A stretch of DNA of 64,000 nucleotides from Cryobacterium psychrotolerans (GCF_900101115.1 NZ_FNFU01000009.1:19484-83483), one strand, 5' to 3'; counted from the first letter of the stretch, positions 20,344-28,663 are shown. The notes: generated from the sequence alone by a model not told the origin. Made by a program: numbers and translations.

Positions 20344-20372
20344 CCTGTAACCCGAACTGCAGGGAATGACCG
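20344..20372 (+). promoter_or_regulatory. Conserved leader hairpin, copy 1
   Basis: Stem CCTGTA/TGCAGG with loop ACCCGAAC, followed by GGA and then the leader ORF start. The 3' arm contains part of the AGGGA ribosome site for the leader peptide. The same stem and ACCCGAA loop occur at 22890-22910 and 31121-31141. Confidence 0.65.
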
Positions 20373-20450
20373 ATGACTCCACCCACAATTCGTCGACCCC
20401 TCCGTCGACCGTGCGCACCCGACCGCCCCCGGGCGGTGAGTGCGCGATGA
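20373..20450 (+). CDS. Putative 25-residue leader peptide for sugar transferase 1
   Basis: Begins MTPPTIRRPLRRPCAP and ends AVSAR. It has AGGGA at 8-base spacing, and its TGA overlaps the ATG of the sugar transferase (ATGA, 20447-20450), the layout of translational coupling. Two other units carry equivalent short ORFs whose N-termini read MNTSL and MNPTL and which also contain a Cys-Ala pair. Expression is inferred only from this recurrence. Confidence 0.5.
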   Translation: MTPPTIRRPLRRPCAPDRPRAVSAR

Positions 20451-21994
20451 CGAATCCGACGCCGCGCCTGCCGCTGATCGGCCCTCTGCCCCTCGGGCGT
20501 CGCCCGAAGCTGAGGCTCGTCGACCCCGCCACCGAGCTCACGCCCCGGCCGTCCGCGTACGCCCAGGCCTCCGGACTCCGCTGGGCCAGGCAGTACCGGG
20601 CCAGGCTTCGTGTGACGGACGTCGGCATCATTGTGGTGGCCGTTTCGGTGGCCCTGGTCGCACGCTTCGGTGTCGAGGGCGCCCAGGCTTCCATCGGAAG
20701 CCTCCGCGCGGACTACTGGGCGGTGGCCCTCCTGATCGCGGCCACCTGGGTCGCCACGCTCGCTGCGTTCCACACCCGGGATTCCCGGGTCGTGGGGATC
20801 GGGGCCTCGGAATACAAGCAGGTCGCCAACGCGAGCGCGCTCACCTTCGGGATGCTCGCCATCGCCTTTCTCGTGTTCCAGGTCGATATAGCCCGCGGTT
20901 TCTTCATCCTGGCCCTGCCCCTGGGCGTCGTCGGACTCCTGCTTGAGCGCTGGCTCTGGCGCAAATGGCTTCTCCACCAGCGGCACTTCGGCCACTATCT
21001 GGCCCGGGTGATCGTCGTCGGCAAACGCGATGACGTGGAGTACGTGGCCAATCAGATCGATGAGAAATCCGGCGCCGCGTATCACGTCGTGGGCGCCGCG
21101 CTCGAGGAGGGCACCGGGGGAACCGTCAACGCCGGCGACCATGAGGTGCCGGTCGTTGCCGACCTCGATCACGTGGCCGAAGCCGCGGCGGCCATGGGGG
21201 TCGACACGGTCATCGTGGCCGGACACCCCCAGGGTGGGAGCCACTACATCCGCAACCTGGGCTGGGAGCTGGAGGGGACATCCGCCGAGCTGGTGCTCTC
21301 GAGCCGGCTGACGGATGTTGCCGGCCCCCGCATCCACTTCCGCCCCGTCGAAGGCCTGCCGCTGATCCACGTTGAGATCCCCCAGTTCGAAGGGGGAAAG
21401 CACGTCCTCAAGCGCGCCCTCGACGTTGCCGTCTGCGGCGTGGCGATCGTGCTGTTGATGCCCCTTCTGGCCGCGGTGGCGATCGCGATTCGGGCAGAGA
21501 GCCCCGGGGCGGTCATCTTCCGCCAGGAAAGGGTCGGGCGTAACGGCCGCACCTTTCCGATGCTCAAATTCCGGTCGATGGTGCCCAATGCCGAAGACCA
21601 CCTGTCGGTGCTTCGGGATCTCAACCAGGGCTCCGGACTGTTGTTCAAGATCAAGGACGACCCGCGCGTGACCAGGGTGGGCCGGGTGCTGCGCAAGTAC
21701 TCACTCGACGAGCTTCCCCAGCTGTGGAACGTGCTCGTCGGCGACATGAGCCTGGTCGGCCCGCGCCCGCCGTTGCCCGCCGAGGTACGCGGCTACGAGA
21801 ACCACGTTCACCGCCGCCTCTACATCAAGCCGGGGCTCACCGGAATGTGGCAGGTCAACGGCCGCTCCGACCTCAGCTGGGAGGAGAGCGTCCGACTCGA
21901 CCTCTATTACGTCGAGAACTGGTCGCTCGCGGGCGACCTGATGATCATCTGGCGCACCTTCAAGGTCGTCATCCATCCCGTGGGGGCGTACTGA
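20447..21994 (+). CDS. Polyprenyl-phosphate sugar phosphotransferase (exopolysaccharide priming), paralog 1
   Basis: 515-residue membrane enzyme that moves a sugar-1-phosphate from a nucleotide sugar to undecaprenyl phosphate to start a polymer. Four N-terminal membrane helices, a cytoplasmic CoA_binding_3-like region (RVIVVGKRDDVEYVANQID), a further helix (VAVCGVAIVLLMPLLAAVAI) and the C-terminal bacterial sugar transferase domain: FRQERVGRNGRTFPMLKFRS, DELPQLWNVLVGDMSLVGPR and KPGLTGMWQVNGRSDLSW. An ATG in the same frame 81 bases upstream is rejected because starting at 20447 gives exactly the length of the paralog at 23046. TGATG overlap with the next gene. Confidence 0.92.
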   Translation: MTNPTPRLPLIGPLPLGRRPKLRLVDPATELTPRPSAYAQASGLRWARQYRARLRVTDVGIIVVAVSVALVARFGVEGAQASIGSLRADYWAVALLIAATWVATLAAFHTRDSRVVGIGASEYKQVANASALTFGMLAIAFLVFQVDIARGFFILALPLGVVGLLLERWLWRKWLLHQRHFGHYLARVIVVGKRDDVEYVANQIDEKSGAAYHVVGAALEEGTGGTVNAGDHEVPVVADLDHVAEAAAAMGVDTVIVAGHPQGGSHYIRNLGWELEGTSAELVLSSRLTDVAGPRIHFRPVEGLPLIHVEIPQFEGGKHVLKRALDVAVCGVAIVLLMPLLAAVAIAIRAESPGAVIFRQERVGRNGRTFPMLKFRSMVPNAEDHLSVLRDLNQGSGLLFKIKDDPRVTRVGRVLRKYSLDELPQLWNVLVGDMSLVGPRPPLPAEVRGYENHVHRRLYIKPGLTGMWQVNGRSDLSWEESVRLDLYYVENWSLAGDLMIIWRTFKVVIHPVGAY

Positions 21995-22641
21995 TGAGCA
22001 ATCTGACTGCCGGTCCGGGGATGGCAGCGTCCCCGGCACAGGGCCCCGGCCATCCGCCACGGATCGCGGCGACGGCCGACGTCGACCCCAGCGCGATCAT
22101 CGAACCCGACACCGTGATCTGGCACCTCGCGCAGGTCCGCGAGTACGCTCGACTCGGCCCGGGCTGCATCCTCGGGCGAGGCGCCTACGTCGGGCCGGGA
22201 GTCATCCTCGGCAAGAACTGCAAGGTGCAGAATTACGCGCTCGTCTATGAGCCGGCGCTCATCGAGGACGGGGTCTTCATCGGCCCGGCTGCCGTGTTCA
22301 CAAACGACCTTTTCCCCCGCGCTGTCAACATCGACGGCACCCAGAAGGCCGCCGTCGATTGGGAAATGGTCGGCGTGACCGTGCGCACGGGTGCCTCCAT
22401 CGGCGCCCGTGCGGTCTGCGTCGCGCCCCTCACCATCGGGCGGTGGGCGATGGTGGCCGCCGGCGCGGTGGTGACACGGGACGTGCCCGACTACGCGCTC
22501 GTTGCCGGGGTTCCCGCCCGGCGCATCGGCTGGGTCGGCCGCAGCGGCGCCCGCTTGCAGGACGCAGGCGACGGGACGTACGTCTGCCCCGCCACCGGAG
22601 AACGGTACGTGGAGAACAACGGGGTGCTCAGTCATACCTGA
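21994..22641 (+). CDS. Left-handed beta-helix (hexapeptide) acyltransferase, WbpD-like
   Basis: 215 residues. Repeating hexapeptides (LGPGCILGRGAYVGPGVILG, VTVRTGASIGARAVCVAPLT, AGAVVTRDVPDYALVAGVPA) form a left-handed beta helix; the sequence order and the EPALIEDGVFIGPAAVFTND segment match UDP-amino-sugar N-acetyltransferases of the WbpD/WlbB group. The C-terminal CPATGERY stretch is also typical. It probably acetylates an amino sugar precursor of the polymer. Coupled to the preceding sugar transferase through TGATG. Confidence 0.88.
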   Translation: MSNLTAGPGMAASPAQGPGHPPRIAATADVDPSAIIEPDTVIWHLAQVREYARLGPGCILGRGAYVGPGVILGKNCKVQNYALVYEPALIEDGVFIGPAAVFTNDLFPRAVNIDGTQKAAVDWEMVGVTVRTGASIGARAVCVAPLTIGRWAMVAAGAVVTRDVPDYALVAGVPARRIGWVGRSGARLQDAGDGTYVCPATGERYVENNGVLSHT

Positions 22642-22646
22642 GCACC
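22623..22646 (+). terminator. Hairpin spanning the acyltransferase stop codon
   Basis: GGTGCTCAG and CTGAGCACC (9 bp, 6-nt loop) enclose the TGA. No T-tract, so termination is uncertain; it may protect the 3' end. The following stretch to 22820 shows no gene. Confidence 0.4.
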
Positions 22647-22820
22647 GGGCGAGGGCGCAATGACGACCACCACCCGGATCTCAATCGGCGGCCAGGCGGC
22701 CAGGCGGTCACGACCTGCTGCGCGCACAGGGGCACACCCGTCGCGCCCCCCGAACGGGGTGTGCACCCACGCTCCGGGGGCTCCTCCGCCATGGCCCCCG
22801 TAGGGGTTACAGCGCCGGGC

Positions 22821-22843
22821 CCCCGGATCGGGGTATGTTCGCC
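22821..22843 (+). promoter_or_regulatory. CCCCG/CGGGGTATG dyad upstream of the second sugar transferase unit
   Basis: CCCCG-GAT-CGGGG followed by TATGTTCGCC, sharing an exact 15-mer with 20220-20234. A further conserved word (GGTTACAG here, GGCTACAG there) lies at the same distance upstream of TATGTT in both. Confidence 0.5.
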
Positions 22844-22889
22844 GTGTACAGAGGTGAGAATTCATCAGATCTGCACAACAAGACACTGA

Positions 22890-22915
22890 CCTGTAAACCC
22901 GAAATGCAGGGAATG
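22890..22915 (+). promoter_or_regulatory. Conserved leader hairpin, copy 2
   Basis: CCTGTA-AACCCGAAA-TGCAGG, then GAATG. Six paired bases, with AGGGA overlapping the 3' arm; same design as at 20344 and 31121. Confidence 0.65.
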
Positions 22916-22918
22916 CCC

Positions 22919-23038
22919 GTGAATACGTCGCTTATGCGTCGACTCTTCGTCGACCCCGTGGATCCAGCCCCCGCCCGGGCGGGAGCACCCGCTCCGGCAC
23001 CCACCGCGCCTCGCTGCGCCTCGCGGCGGGGACGGTGA
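22919..23038 (+). CDS. Putative 39-residue leader peptide for sugar transferase 2
   Basis: GTG start six bases after AGGGA; begins MNTSLMRRLFVDP, has a Pro/Ala-rich middle and ends RCASRRGR. It stops 7 bases before the sugar transferase ATG, leaving GAGGG between. Matches the leaders at 20373 and 31152 in position, N-terminus and a Cys-Ala pair near the end. Confidence 0.5.
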   Translation: MNTSLMRRLFVDPVDPAPARAGAPAPAPTAPRCASRRGR

Positions 23039-23045
23039 GGGCGCG

Positions 23046-24593
23046 ATGACCGACCCGAGGCCCCGGCTTCCGTTCATCACCGCGGCGCCGGCCTGGCACA
23101 TCCCGCGACTGCGGCTCGTGGACACCGAGGCGCCTCCGAATCCGGCCCGCAGCGTCGACACGCACTCCTCCGGACTGGCCTGGGCCAGGCGATACCGGAC
23201 CACGCTCCTCCTGACCGACGCCGGGGTCATCGCGGCCGCCGTCGCAACGGGGCTGGCTGCGCACCTGGGCTCCGAGGGTGCTTCCGCGGCCGACCTCGGT
23301 CAGCACGCCGAGTACTGGGGAGTCTCCCTGCTCATCATCGCCACCTGGATCCTCACCCTCGGCACGTTCCACACCAGGGACTCGCGAGTCGTGGGGGTCG
23401 GCGCCACCGAGTACAAGCGGGTGATCAACGCGAGCGCACTGGCCTTCGGGCTGCTCGCGATCGGCTTCCTGCTCTTCCAGGTCCACTCCGCGCGCGATTA
23501 CTTCCTCGTCGCCCTGCCCCTCGGCCTGGCCGCCCTCACGCTCGAACGCTGGCTGTGGCGAAAATGGCTGCTGCACCAACGGCTCTTCGGACACTATCTC
23601 TCGCGGGTCATCGTGGTCGGCAAACGCGAGGACGTTGACTACGTGATCGGCCAGATCGACGCCAAGTCCGGCGCGGCCTACTGCGTGGTGGGTGCGGCGC
23701 TGGAGAGCGACGGCGGCCCCGCGGTGATGGCCGGGCAGCACGAGGTGCCCGTCGTCGCCGACTTGAGCCGGGTCGCGAGCGCGGCGGCGAGCATGGGTGT
23801 CGACAGCGTGATCGTGGCCGGAGCCCCCGAGGGCGGAAGCCAGTACATCCGCAACCTCGCCTGGGACCTGGAAGGCACCTCGGCCGAGCTGGTGCTGTCG
23901 AGCCGGTTGACGGATGTCGCCGGACCCCGCATCCATTTTCGTCCGGTTGAAGGCCTGCCGTTGATCCACGTGGAGATCCCGCACTTCGATGGCGCCAGGC
24001 ACGCACTCAAGCGAATGCTCGACCTGGTGGCCTCCGGACTGGGGCTCCTCGTGCTGTTGCCCCTGCTCCTGGCGATCGGCATCCTGGTCAGAGTCGAAAG
24101 CCCGGGTCCCGCGCTGTTCCTGCAGGAGCGCTGTGGCCGCAACGGGCGCACGTTCACCATGGTCAAGTTCCGCTCGATGGTCCGGACCGCGGAGGATGAC
24201 CTGGCCGGCCTCCGCGAACTGAACGAAGCATCCGGTGCGCTGTTCAAGATCCGCCATGACCCGAGGATCACCCGGGTGGGGCGCGTGATCCGCAAGTACT
24301 CCCTCGACGAATTGCCCCAGCTCTGGAACGTCTTCGTCGGGGACATGAGCCTGGTGGGCCCGCGCCCGCCGCTGCCGACCGAGGTGGAGTGCTACGAGCG
24401 ACATGTACATCGGCGTCTCTACATCAAACCGGGGCTGACCGGCATGTGGCAGGTCAACGGCCGCTCGGACCTGTCCTGGGACGAGAGCGTACGGCTCGAC
24501 CTGTTCTACGTCGAAAACTGGTCCCTCCCCGGAGACCTGCTCATCCTGTGGCGCACCGTCAAGGTCGTCCTCCGCCCGACGGGGGCGTACTGA
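23046..24593 (+). CDS. Polyprenyl-phosphate sugar phosphotransferase, paralog 2
   Basis: 515 residues, the same length as the copy at 20447 and similar throughout (for example RVIVVGKREDVDYVIGQID and HVEIPHFDGARHALKRMLD). Same topology: four N-terminal helices, cytoplasmic nucleotide-sensing-like region, one helix, catalytic domain with LKFRS-type KFRSM, DELPQLWNVFVGDMSLVGPR and GLTGMWQVNGRSDLSWDES. The N-terminal 40 residues diverge more than the catalytic half. A tandem duplicate that kept its own leader and promoter, so it may prime a second polymer or use a different sugar. Confidence 0.92.
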   Translation: MTDPRPRLPFITAAPAWHIPRLRLVDTEAPPNPARSVDTHSSGLAWARRYRTTLLLTDAGVIAAAVATGLAAHLGSEGASAADLGQHAEYWGVSLLIIATWILTLGTFHTRDSRVVGVGATEYKRVINASALAFGLLAIGFLLFQVHSARDYFLVALPLGLAALTLERWLWRKWLLHQRLFGHYLSRVIVVGKREDVDYVIGQIDAKSGAAYCVVGAALESDGGPAVMAGQHEVPVVADLSRVASAAASMGVDSVIVAGAPEGGSQYIRNLAWDLEGTSAELVLSSRLTDVAGPRIHFRPVEGLPLIHVEIPHFDGARHALKRMLDLVASGLGLLVLLPLLLAIGILVRVESPGPALFLQERCGRNGRTFTMVKFRSMVRTAEDDLAGLRELNEASGALFKIRHDPRITRVGRVIRKYSLDELPQLWNVFVGDMSLVGPRPPLPTEVECYERHVHRRLYIKPGLTGMWQVNGRSDLSWDESVRLDLFYVENWSLPGDLLILWRTVKVVLRPTGAY

Positions 24594-24625
24594 TCATGCC
24601 CCTCACCCGATCCCAAGGAGCACAC

Positions 24626-25081
24626 ATGTCACATCGAATCGGCTACGCCGGCGGCGCCTTCGACCTGTTCCATGTCGGCCACCTGAACATCCTCAAGCAT
24701 GCAAAGAGCCAGTGCGACTACCTCATCGCGGGAGTCGTGTCCGATGAACTTCTCGAGCTCGTCAAAGGCCGGCGCCCGATTGTCCCCCTCTCGGAGCGGC
24801 TGGAAATCGTGCGCCACGTCTCGTTTGTTGATGAGGCCGTGGAGGAAACCTTTCTGGACAAGCTGGACACCTGGCGATCGGTGCACTTCGATATCTACTT
24901 CAAGGGAGACGACTGGAAGGGAACCGAACGGGGGCTGCGCCTCGAGCAAGCGTTCGCCGAGGTGGGTGTCGAGGTGGTCTACTTCCCCTACACGATGAGC
25001 ACCTCGAGCACCGCGCTCCGCCACGCGCTCGACGCGTTGTCGGCGCCCCCGCGCGAGGCCGAGGCGGTGCGCCGGCGCTAG
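24626..25081 (+). CDS. Nucleotidyltransferase of the glycerol-3-phosphate/ethanolamine-phosphate cytidylyltransferase family
   Basis: 151 residues. GYAGGAFDLFHVGHLNIL contains the HxGH site, KGDDW and MSTSSTALR the second CTP-binding motif. Family enzymes make CDP-glycerol or CDP-alkanolamines for teichoic acid or lipid synthesis. ATG 24626 with AAGGAG is preferred over an in-frame ATG at 24596. It lies 32 bases after sugar transferase 2 and is probably co-transcribed. A CDP-alcohol phosphotransferase at 34803 could use its product; that link is inference. Confidence 0.88.
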   Translation: MSHRIGYAGGAFDLFHVGHLNILKHAKSQCDYLIAGVVSDELLELVKGRRPIVPLSERLEIVRHVSFVDEAVEETFLDKLDTWRSVHFDIYFKGDDWKGTERGLRLEQAFAEVGVEVVYFPYTMSTSSTALRHALDALSAPPREAEAVRRR

Positions 25082-25121
25082 CAGCCGGCGCCCTGGCGCC
25101 CGCCGCACCAACCTGAGAGTC

Positions 25122-25141
25122 CCCCCAGAGGGGGAATACTT
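25122..25141 (+). promoter_or_regulatory. C-run/G-run dyad upstream of the GH16 gene
   Basis: CCCCC-AGA-GGGGG followed by AATACTTGA, about 140 bases before the GH16 start. Same design as the dyads at 20209, 22821 and 28615. The rest of 25142-25262 has no feature I recognise. Confidence 0.4.
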
Positions 25142-25280
25142 GACTAACGCTCAGCTACTGGTCCGTGTGACGATTGTCCTGGGCGTTCCAAATCTTATGT
25201 AGCCACCGAGCCATACCCGCTTGTCATGCATACTGCTCTGCCGCTCACCACCTACTCACAACAGCGGCAAGGAGTGACTC

Positions 25281-26240
25281 ATGTCACCATTCGGATTCAC
25301 GCGCTCCCGGAGGGCGCCCGGCAGGACCCCGGACGGGCGCCGCGGCGTCGCACGAACGATCGGAGTGTCGACAGCGACCCTCACGGTTCTGGCCCTGTCG
25401 GCCGTGAGTCTCCCCGCCCAGGCGGCACCGGCGGTCCAGCCGACGGTGAGCCTCGCCTCGGCCGCGACCGCCCCGGCCGGATGGAAGCTGGCCTGGGCCG
25501 ACGAGTTCTCCGGCACCACGCTCAATCGCGCCGTATGGAACGTCGCGAACAGATCAACCTACGGCGACGGGAACAAGGAGCTCGCCTGCCTGATGGACCG
25601 GCCGCAGAACGTCAAGGTATCCAGCGGCCTCCTTACGATCGCGGCGCGCAAAGAGGCGACTCCGATCACGTGCGGCACGCGCGACACGCGTTTCCCCGCC
25701 GGGCGCACGTACACCTCGGCCATGCTGCACACGAAGAACAAGCTCGCCTTCCAGTACGGACGGTTCGAGATCCGCGCGAAGATGCCGACCACACAGGGAA
25801 CCTCGAAGGGACTGTGGCCGGCCTACTGGATGCGCCCGGCCGCCGGCGGGATCGGCGAGCTCGACATCCTCGAGCTGATCGGCACCGGCAAGAGCGACCC
25901 GTACAGCGCCGACAAGGTTTCCCAGACCATCCACTACGACTACGTGGGAACCCACCGGAAGCAGTCCCAAGTGCACAAGCTCGCCAGCGGCAACTTCGCC
26001 GATGGTTTCCACAACTACGCGGTCGAATGGGCGCCGGGTTCGATCAAGTGGTTCGTCGACGGGACCCTGACCTACACGCGCACCCTCAGCACGACGTCGT
26101 GGATTGACAAGGCGTTCGTGGGCAAGTTCTACCTCCGGCTCAACATGGCCGTCGGCGGCACGTGGCCCGGCTCGCCCGATGCCAACACGGCTTTCCCCGC
26201 GAACTACCAGGTCGACTACGTCAGGGTCTTCAGGCGCTGA
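25281..26240 (+). CDS. Secreted glycoside hydrolase family 16 (endo-beta-glucanase type)
   Basis: 319 residues. Basic N-terminus and signal segment (TATLTVLALSAVSLPAQAA), then a GH16 jelly-roll. The retaining catalytic motif is ELDILE within GGIGELDILELIG; FEIRAKMPT, GLWPAYWM, FHNYAVEWAPGSIKWFVDG and RLNMAVGGTWPG are family landmarks. Good ribosome site AAGGAG. In this locus it may trim or release the polymer, or digest competing glucans. Confidence 0.93.
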   Translation: MSPFGFTRSRRAPGRTPDGRRGVARTIGVSTATLTVLALSAVSLPAQAAPAVQPTVSLASAATAPAGWKLAWADEFSGTTLNRAVWNVANRSTYGDGNKELACLMDRPQNVKVSSGLLTIAARKEATPITCGTRDTRFPAGRTYTSAMLHTKNKLAFQYGRFEIRAKMPTTQGTSKGLWPAYWMRPAAGGIGELDILELIGTGKSDPYSADKVSQTIHYDYVGTHRKQSQVHKLASGNFADGFHNYAVEWAPGSIKWFVDGTLTYTRTLSTTSWIDKAFVGKFYLRLNMAVGGTWPGSPDANTAFPANYQVDYVRVFRR

Positions 26241-26293
26241 CGTGCGCAAGCGCCGACGTTCAGAAGCGCCGACGCAGTCGCAGCGGCCGCGCC

Positions 26294-27229
26294 TCAGAGG
26301 CCGCGGCCGCGGCGGTTGACGGCGTTGACCAGCGGCCCGGCGGGCACCAGGCGCGCGGCGATGGCCATCGCCACGTAGGCGCGCAGTTGGGAGCGGTCGT
26401 GGTGGATGGCGCGACCGGCCCAGCTGCGCGCGCCGGCCAGCTGCCCGAGGGCGGCCAGCGCGAAGGCGATCTGGCCCTCGATCCGGGCTGACCCGGCGGC
26501 GCTGCCGGCGAATTCCGGATGCTTGTCGAGCAGGTAGCTGAGTCCGTCCGCGATCCCCTGCCACTTCCCCGAGAAGAACGACGCTCGGTTCCAATGGATG
26601 ATGACCAGCGGCTCCCGTATTCCCAGGATGTGGCCGACGCGGGTGGCCCGGAGCAGAAGGTCGTAATCCTCCCCATAGGACGTCGGCAGCACCTCGTCGA
26701 CCAGGCCGATGCGGCCGAGCAGATCGGCACGCCGGAGCAGGAACGAGGACGGGTGGATTTCGGTGATCCGCGACGCCAACAGGGCGGCGAATTCCGTGCG
26801 TTCGGGGGGCAGCCGATCGACCGTCCGGCCTGGCGTCACAATGCGGATGCCGGTGGCCACGAGAACCGCAGCCGGGTCCTCTCGCCACGCCTGGACCTGC
26901 CTGATCAGTTTGGTGGGGAGCCACTCGTCGTCATCGTCGCAGAATGAGGTGAGCTCTCCGCCGGCGGCGAGGATCCCCGTGTTACGGCCCCCGGCCAGTC
27001 CCGGCGTGCGGTCGTTCGACATCGTGCGGAGCGCTCGCGGACCGGCCGGCACGACGACATCCTCGAGGGGATCGACGGCCACCTGGTCGAAGACGACGAT
27101 CACCTCGATCTCGCCCGCGTACTCCTGTCCGAGTGCGGCCCGCACCGCCGACCGGAGCAGCTCGGGCCGCCCGCGGGTCGCGATGACGACGCTCACGCTG
27201 GGTAACGTCGCACTCGACTGCGCCGGCAT
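26294..27229 (-). CDS. Glycosyltransferase family 2
   Basis: 311 residues, GT-A fold. SVVIATRGRPELLRSAVRAA at the N-terminus, GLAGGRNTGILAAGGELTSF and the acidic metal/nucleotide site CDDDDEW; later TSYGEDYDLLLRATR provides the ED motif near the acceptor site. Its ATG shares an A with the stop of the Wzy-like gene (TGATG), so both are made together. It converges on the GH16 gene across 53 bases that contain a short direct repeat, AAGCGCCGACG. Confidence 0.92.
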   Translation of the reverse strand: MPAQSSATLPSVSVVIATRGRPELLRSAVRAALGQEYAGEIEVIVVFDQVAVDPLEDVVVPAGPRALRTMSNDRTPGLAGGRNTGILAAGGELTSFCDDDDEWLPTKLIRQVQAWREDPAAVLVATGIRIVTPGRTVDRLPPERTEFAALLASRITEIHPSSFLLRRADLLGRIGLVDEVLPTSYGEDYDLLLRATRVGHILGIREPLVIIHWNRASFFSGKWQGIADGLSYLLDKHPEFAGSAAGSARIEGQIAFALAALGQLAGARSWAGRAIHHDRSQLRAYVAMAIAARLVPAGPLVNAVNRRGRGL

Positions 27230-28524
27230 CAGACGAACCTTCCCAACCGGTGCTTGTGCAGACCGGAGGGCAGGACATCCGGACGCATGGTCAGCGCCGC
27301 GGCGATCATGGCGATCGCAAGTCCCGCAGTCATGATCCCGTAGTAGAGCGACTCGACGAGCACGACCAGCAGCACGGTGTTGAGGGCCAGGCCTGCCGGG
27401 TCACGTTCGCGGATCGACCTGATGTAGGCCCAGGCCAGCCACCCCATGAACAGAACCACCCCGGGGAACCCGTGCGAGAACATGACCATCCAGATCTGGC
27501 CCTGGGTGCCAACGGATGGCGCGTCATCCTTTTCGGAGGGGCGCGGGGCCCCGTAGCCGAGCCAGGGCGAATCGAGGGTACGGTCGAATGCCTCCTGGTA
27601 GAGGTTCGCGCGGTCCTCGGTCGACGAGCTGGCCGTGATCCTGTGGGTGAGTCGCTCGGCGATGGGCAGGGTCGCGAACGCGACCGCGACGACGGCCGCG
27701 AGCGCGAGCAGGCCGAGGAGCGCTTTGCCGTTGCCGCGGATGACCAGGCGAACGGCCACGTAGACCAGCGCGAGTCCGAGCCCCAGGAACATCCCCCGGT
27801 TGAGGGTGAGGAAGGCCGGCACCAGGGACACCGGGATGGCCAGGAGGAGCCACCAGAACCGCCGCTCCCCCCGCACCTCGACGAGGTAGGCGATCACGAT
27901 GGGCAGGAGCATGGAATAGGCGTTGCCCCAGCCGTTCGTGTAGAGGAACGGGGCGCTGGGCCGGGGATCGAGCTTGGCCCATCCGTCCGGGTTGTACTGG
28001 GAGACCCGCCGGACGATCATGTCCTGGACCATCTCGTTGGAACTGATCGGGGCCGGGAGCACGAGGCCCAGCGGCGTGTGGATCGACAACAGGGGGAAGA
28101 TCACGCCGATATACCCACCCGCGACGATGACAAGCCAGAACACGGTCAACACGCCGAGGACGTACCGCGTTGTGAGCGAGGCCCCGGCGTTGTAGACGTA
28201 GAGAAAAATGATCGTGACGCTCAGGTAGAGCAGGGCGCGATAGGCGAACCCGACGAGGCGATCACCGGTGTCAATTCCGATCACCGAGATGCCCATCCAG
28301 ACCAGGAAGAACAGCCAGATGGCGAGCCCGCGCGGGAAACTGATGCCACCGCGGCGAACGAGAAGGAAGAGCATCACGGTGGCCAGCGCTATCCACACGG
28401 CCTCACCGAGGCCGAGCAGCCACCAGGCCGGGAACAGCACGAACATGGCCGCAAACGGCCAGCGCGGGAGGGGCTGCCGCAGAACAACGTCAGAGCCCGG
28501 CCTGGCCGGAGCGAGTGCCCGCAT
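27229..28524 (-). CDS. O-antigen polymerase/ligase-like membrane protein (Wzy/WaaL)
   Basis: 431 residues with about ten or more membrane helices and a large outer loop between helices in the middle. The Wzy_C signature lies at STEDRANLYQEAFDRTLDSP with WLGYG after it. It probably polymerises lipid-linked repeat units made in this locus. Good ribosome site GAAGGAG. Divergent from the WecB/TagA/CpsF gene; the shared intergenic region carries the CCCCG-AA-CGGGG dyad and, on this strand, a TATACT hexamer. Confidence 0.88.
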   Translation of the reverse strand: MRALAPARPGSDVVLRQPLPRWPFAAMFVLFPAWWLLGLGEAVWIALATVMLFLLVRRGGISFPRGLAIWLFFLVWMGISVIGIDTGDRLVGFAYRALLYLSVTIIFLYVYNAGASLTTRYVLGVLTVFWLVIVAGGYIGVIFPLLSIHTPLGLVLPAPISSNEMVQDMIVRRVSQYNPDGWAKLDPRPSAPFLYTNGWGNAYSMLLPIVIAYLVEVRGERRFWWLLLAIPVSLVPAFLTLNRGMFLGLGLALVYVAVRLVIRGNGKALLGLLALAAVVAVAFATLPIAERLTHRITASSSTEDRANLYQEAFDRTLDSPWLGYGAPRPSEKDDAPSVGTQGQIWMVMFSHGFPGVVLFMGWLAWAYIRSIRERDPAGLALNTVLLVVLVESLYYGIMTAGLAIAMIAAALTMRPDVLPSGLHKHRLGRFV

Positions 28525-28614
28525 ACGCTGCTCCTTCTCCGGTCGGCCCGGCCGATGCGCCGGTTCTCATGTCACGCGGGTTCAGTATAGGTAGCAACGC
28601 GGCGCATTATTCAA

Positions 28615-28630
28615 CCCCGAACGGGGGTAG
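28615..28630. promoter_or_regulatory. CCCCG-AA-CGGGG dyad between divergent polymer genes
   Basis: A 12-bp dyad followed on the plus strand by GTAGGTG. It is placed to act on both the Wzy-like gene and the WecB/TagA/CpsF gene. Same design as 20209, 22821 and 25122. Confidence 0.45.
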
Positions 28631-28663
28631 GTGCCCCCGCGCTGTTGTGCCAGTGTGTGCAGC

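Noticed and set aside
20160..20372. Known riboswitch (c-di-GMP or c-di-AMP type) upstream of sugar transferase 1
   Set aside because: Neither the conserved cores nor the helix order of those classes is present; only the short hairpin with an ACCCGAA loop recurs.
20366..20446. Longer start for sugar transferase 1 (MTDDSTHNSS)
   Set aside because: The start would lie within a few bases of the AGGGA and the hairpin; starting at 20447 gives the same length as the paralog and keeps the leader-overlap layout.
28631..28663. Upstream GTG start for the WecB/TagA/CpsF gene
   Set aside because: It adds a Cys-rich stretch without homology and overlaps the regulatory dyad; ATG 28664 is preferred, though without a strong ribosome site.
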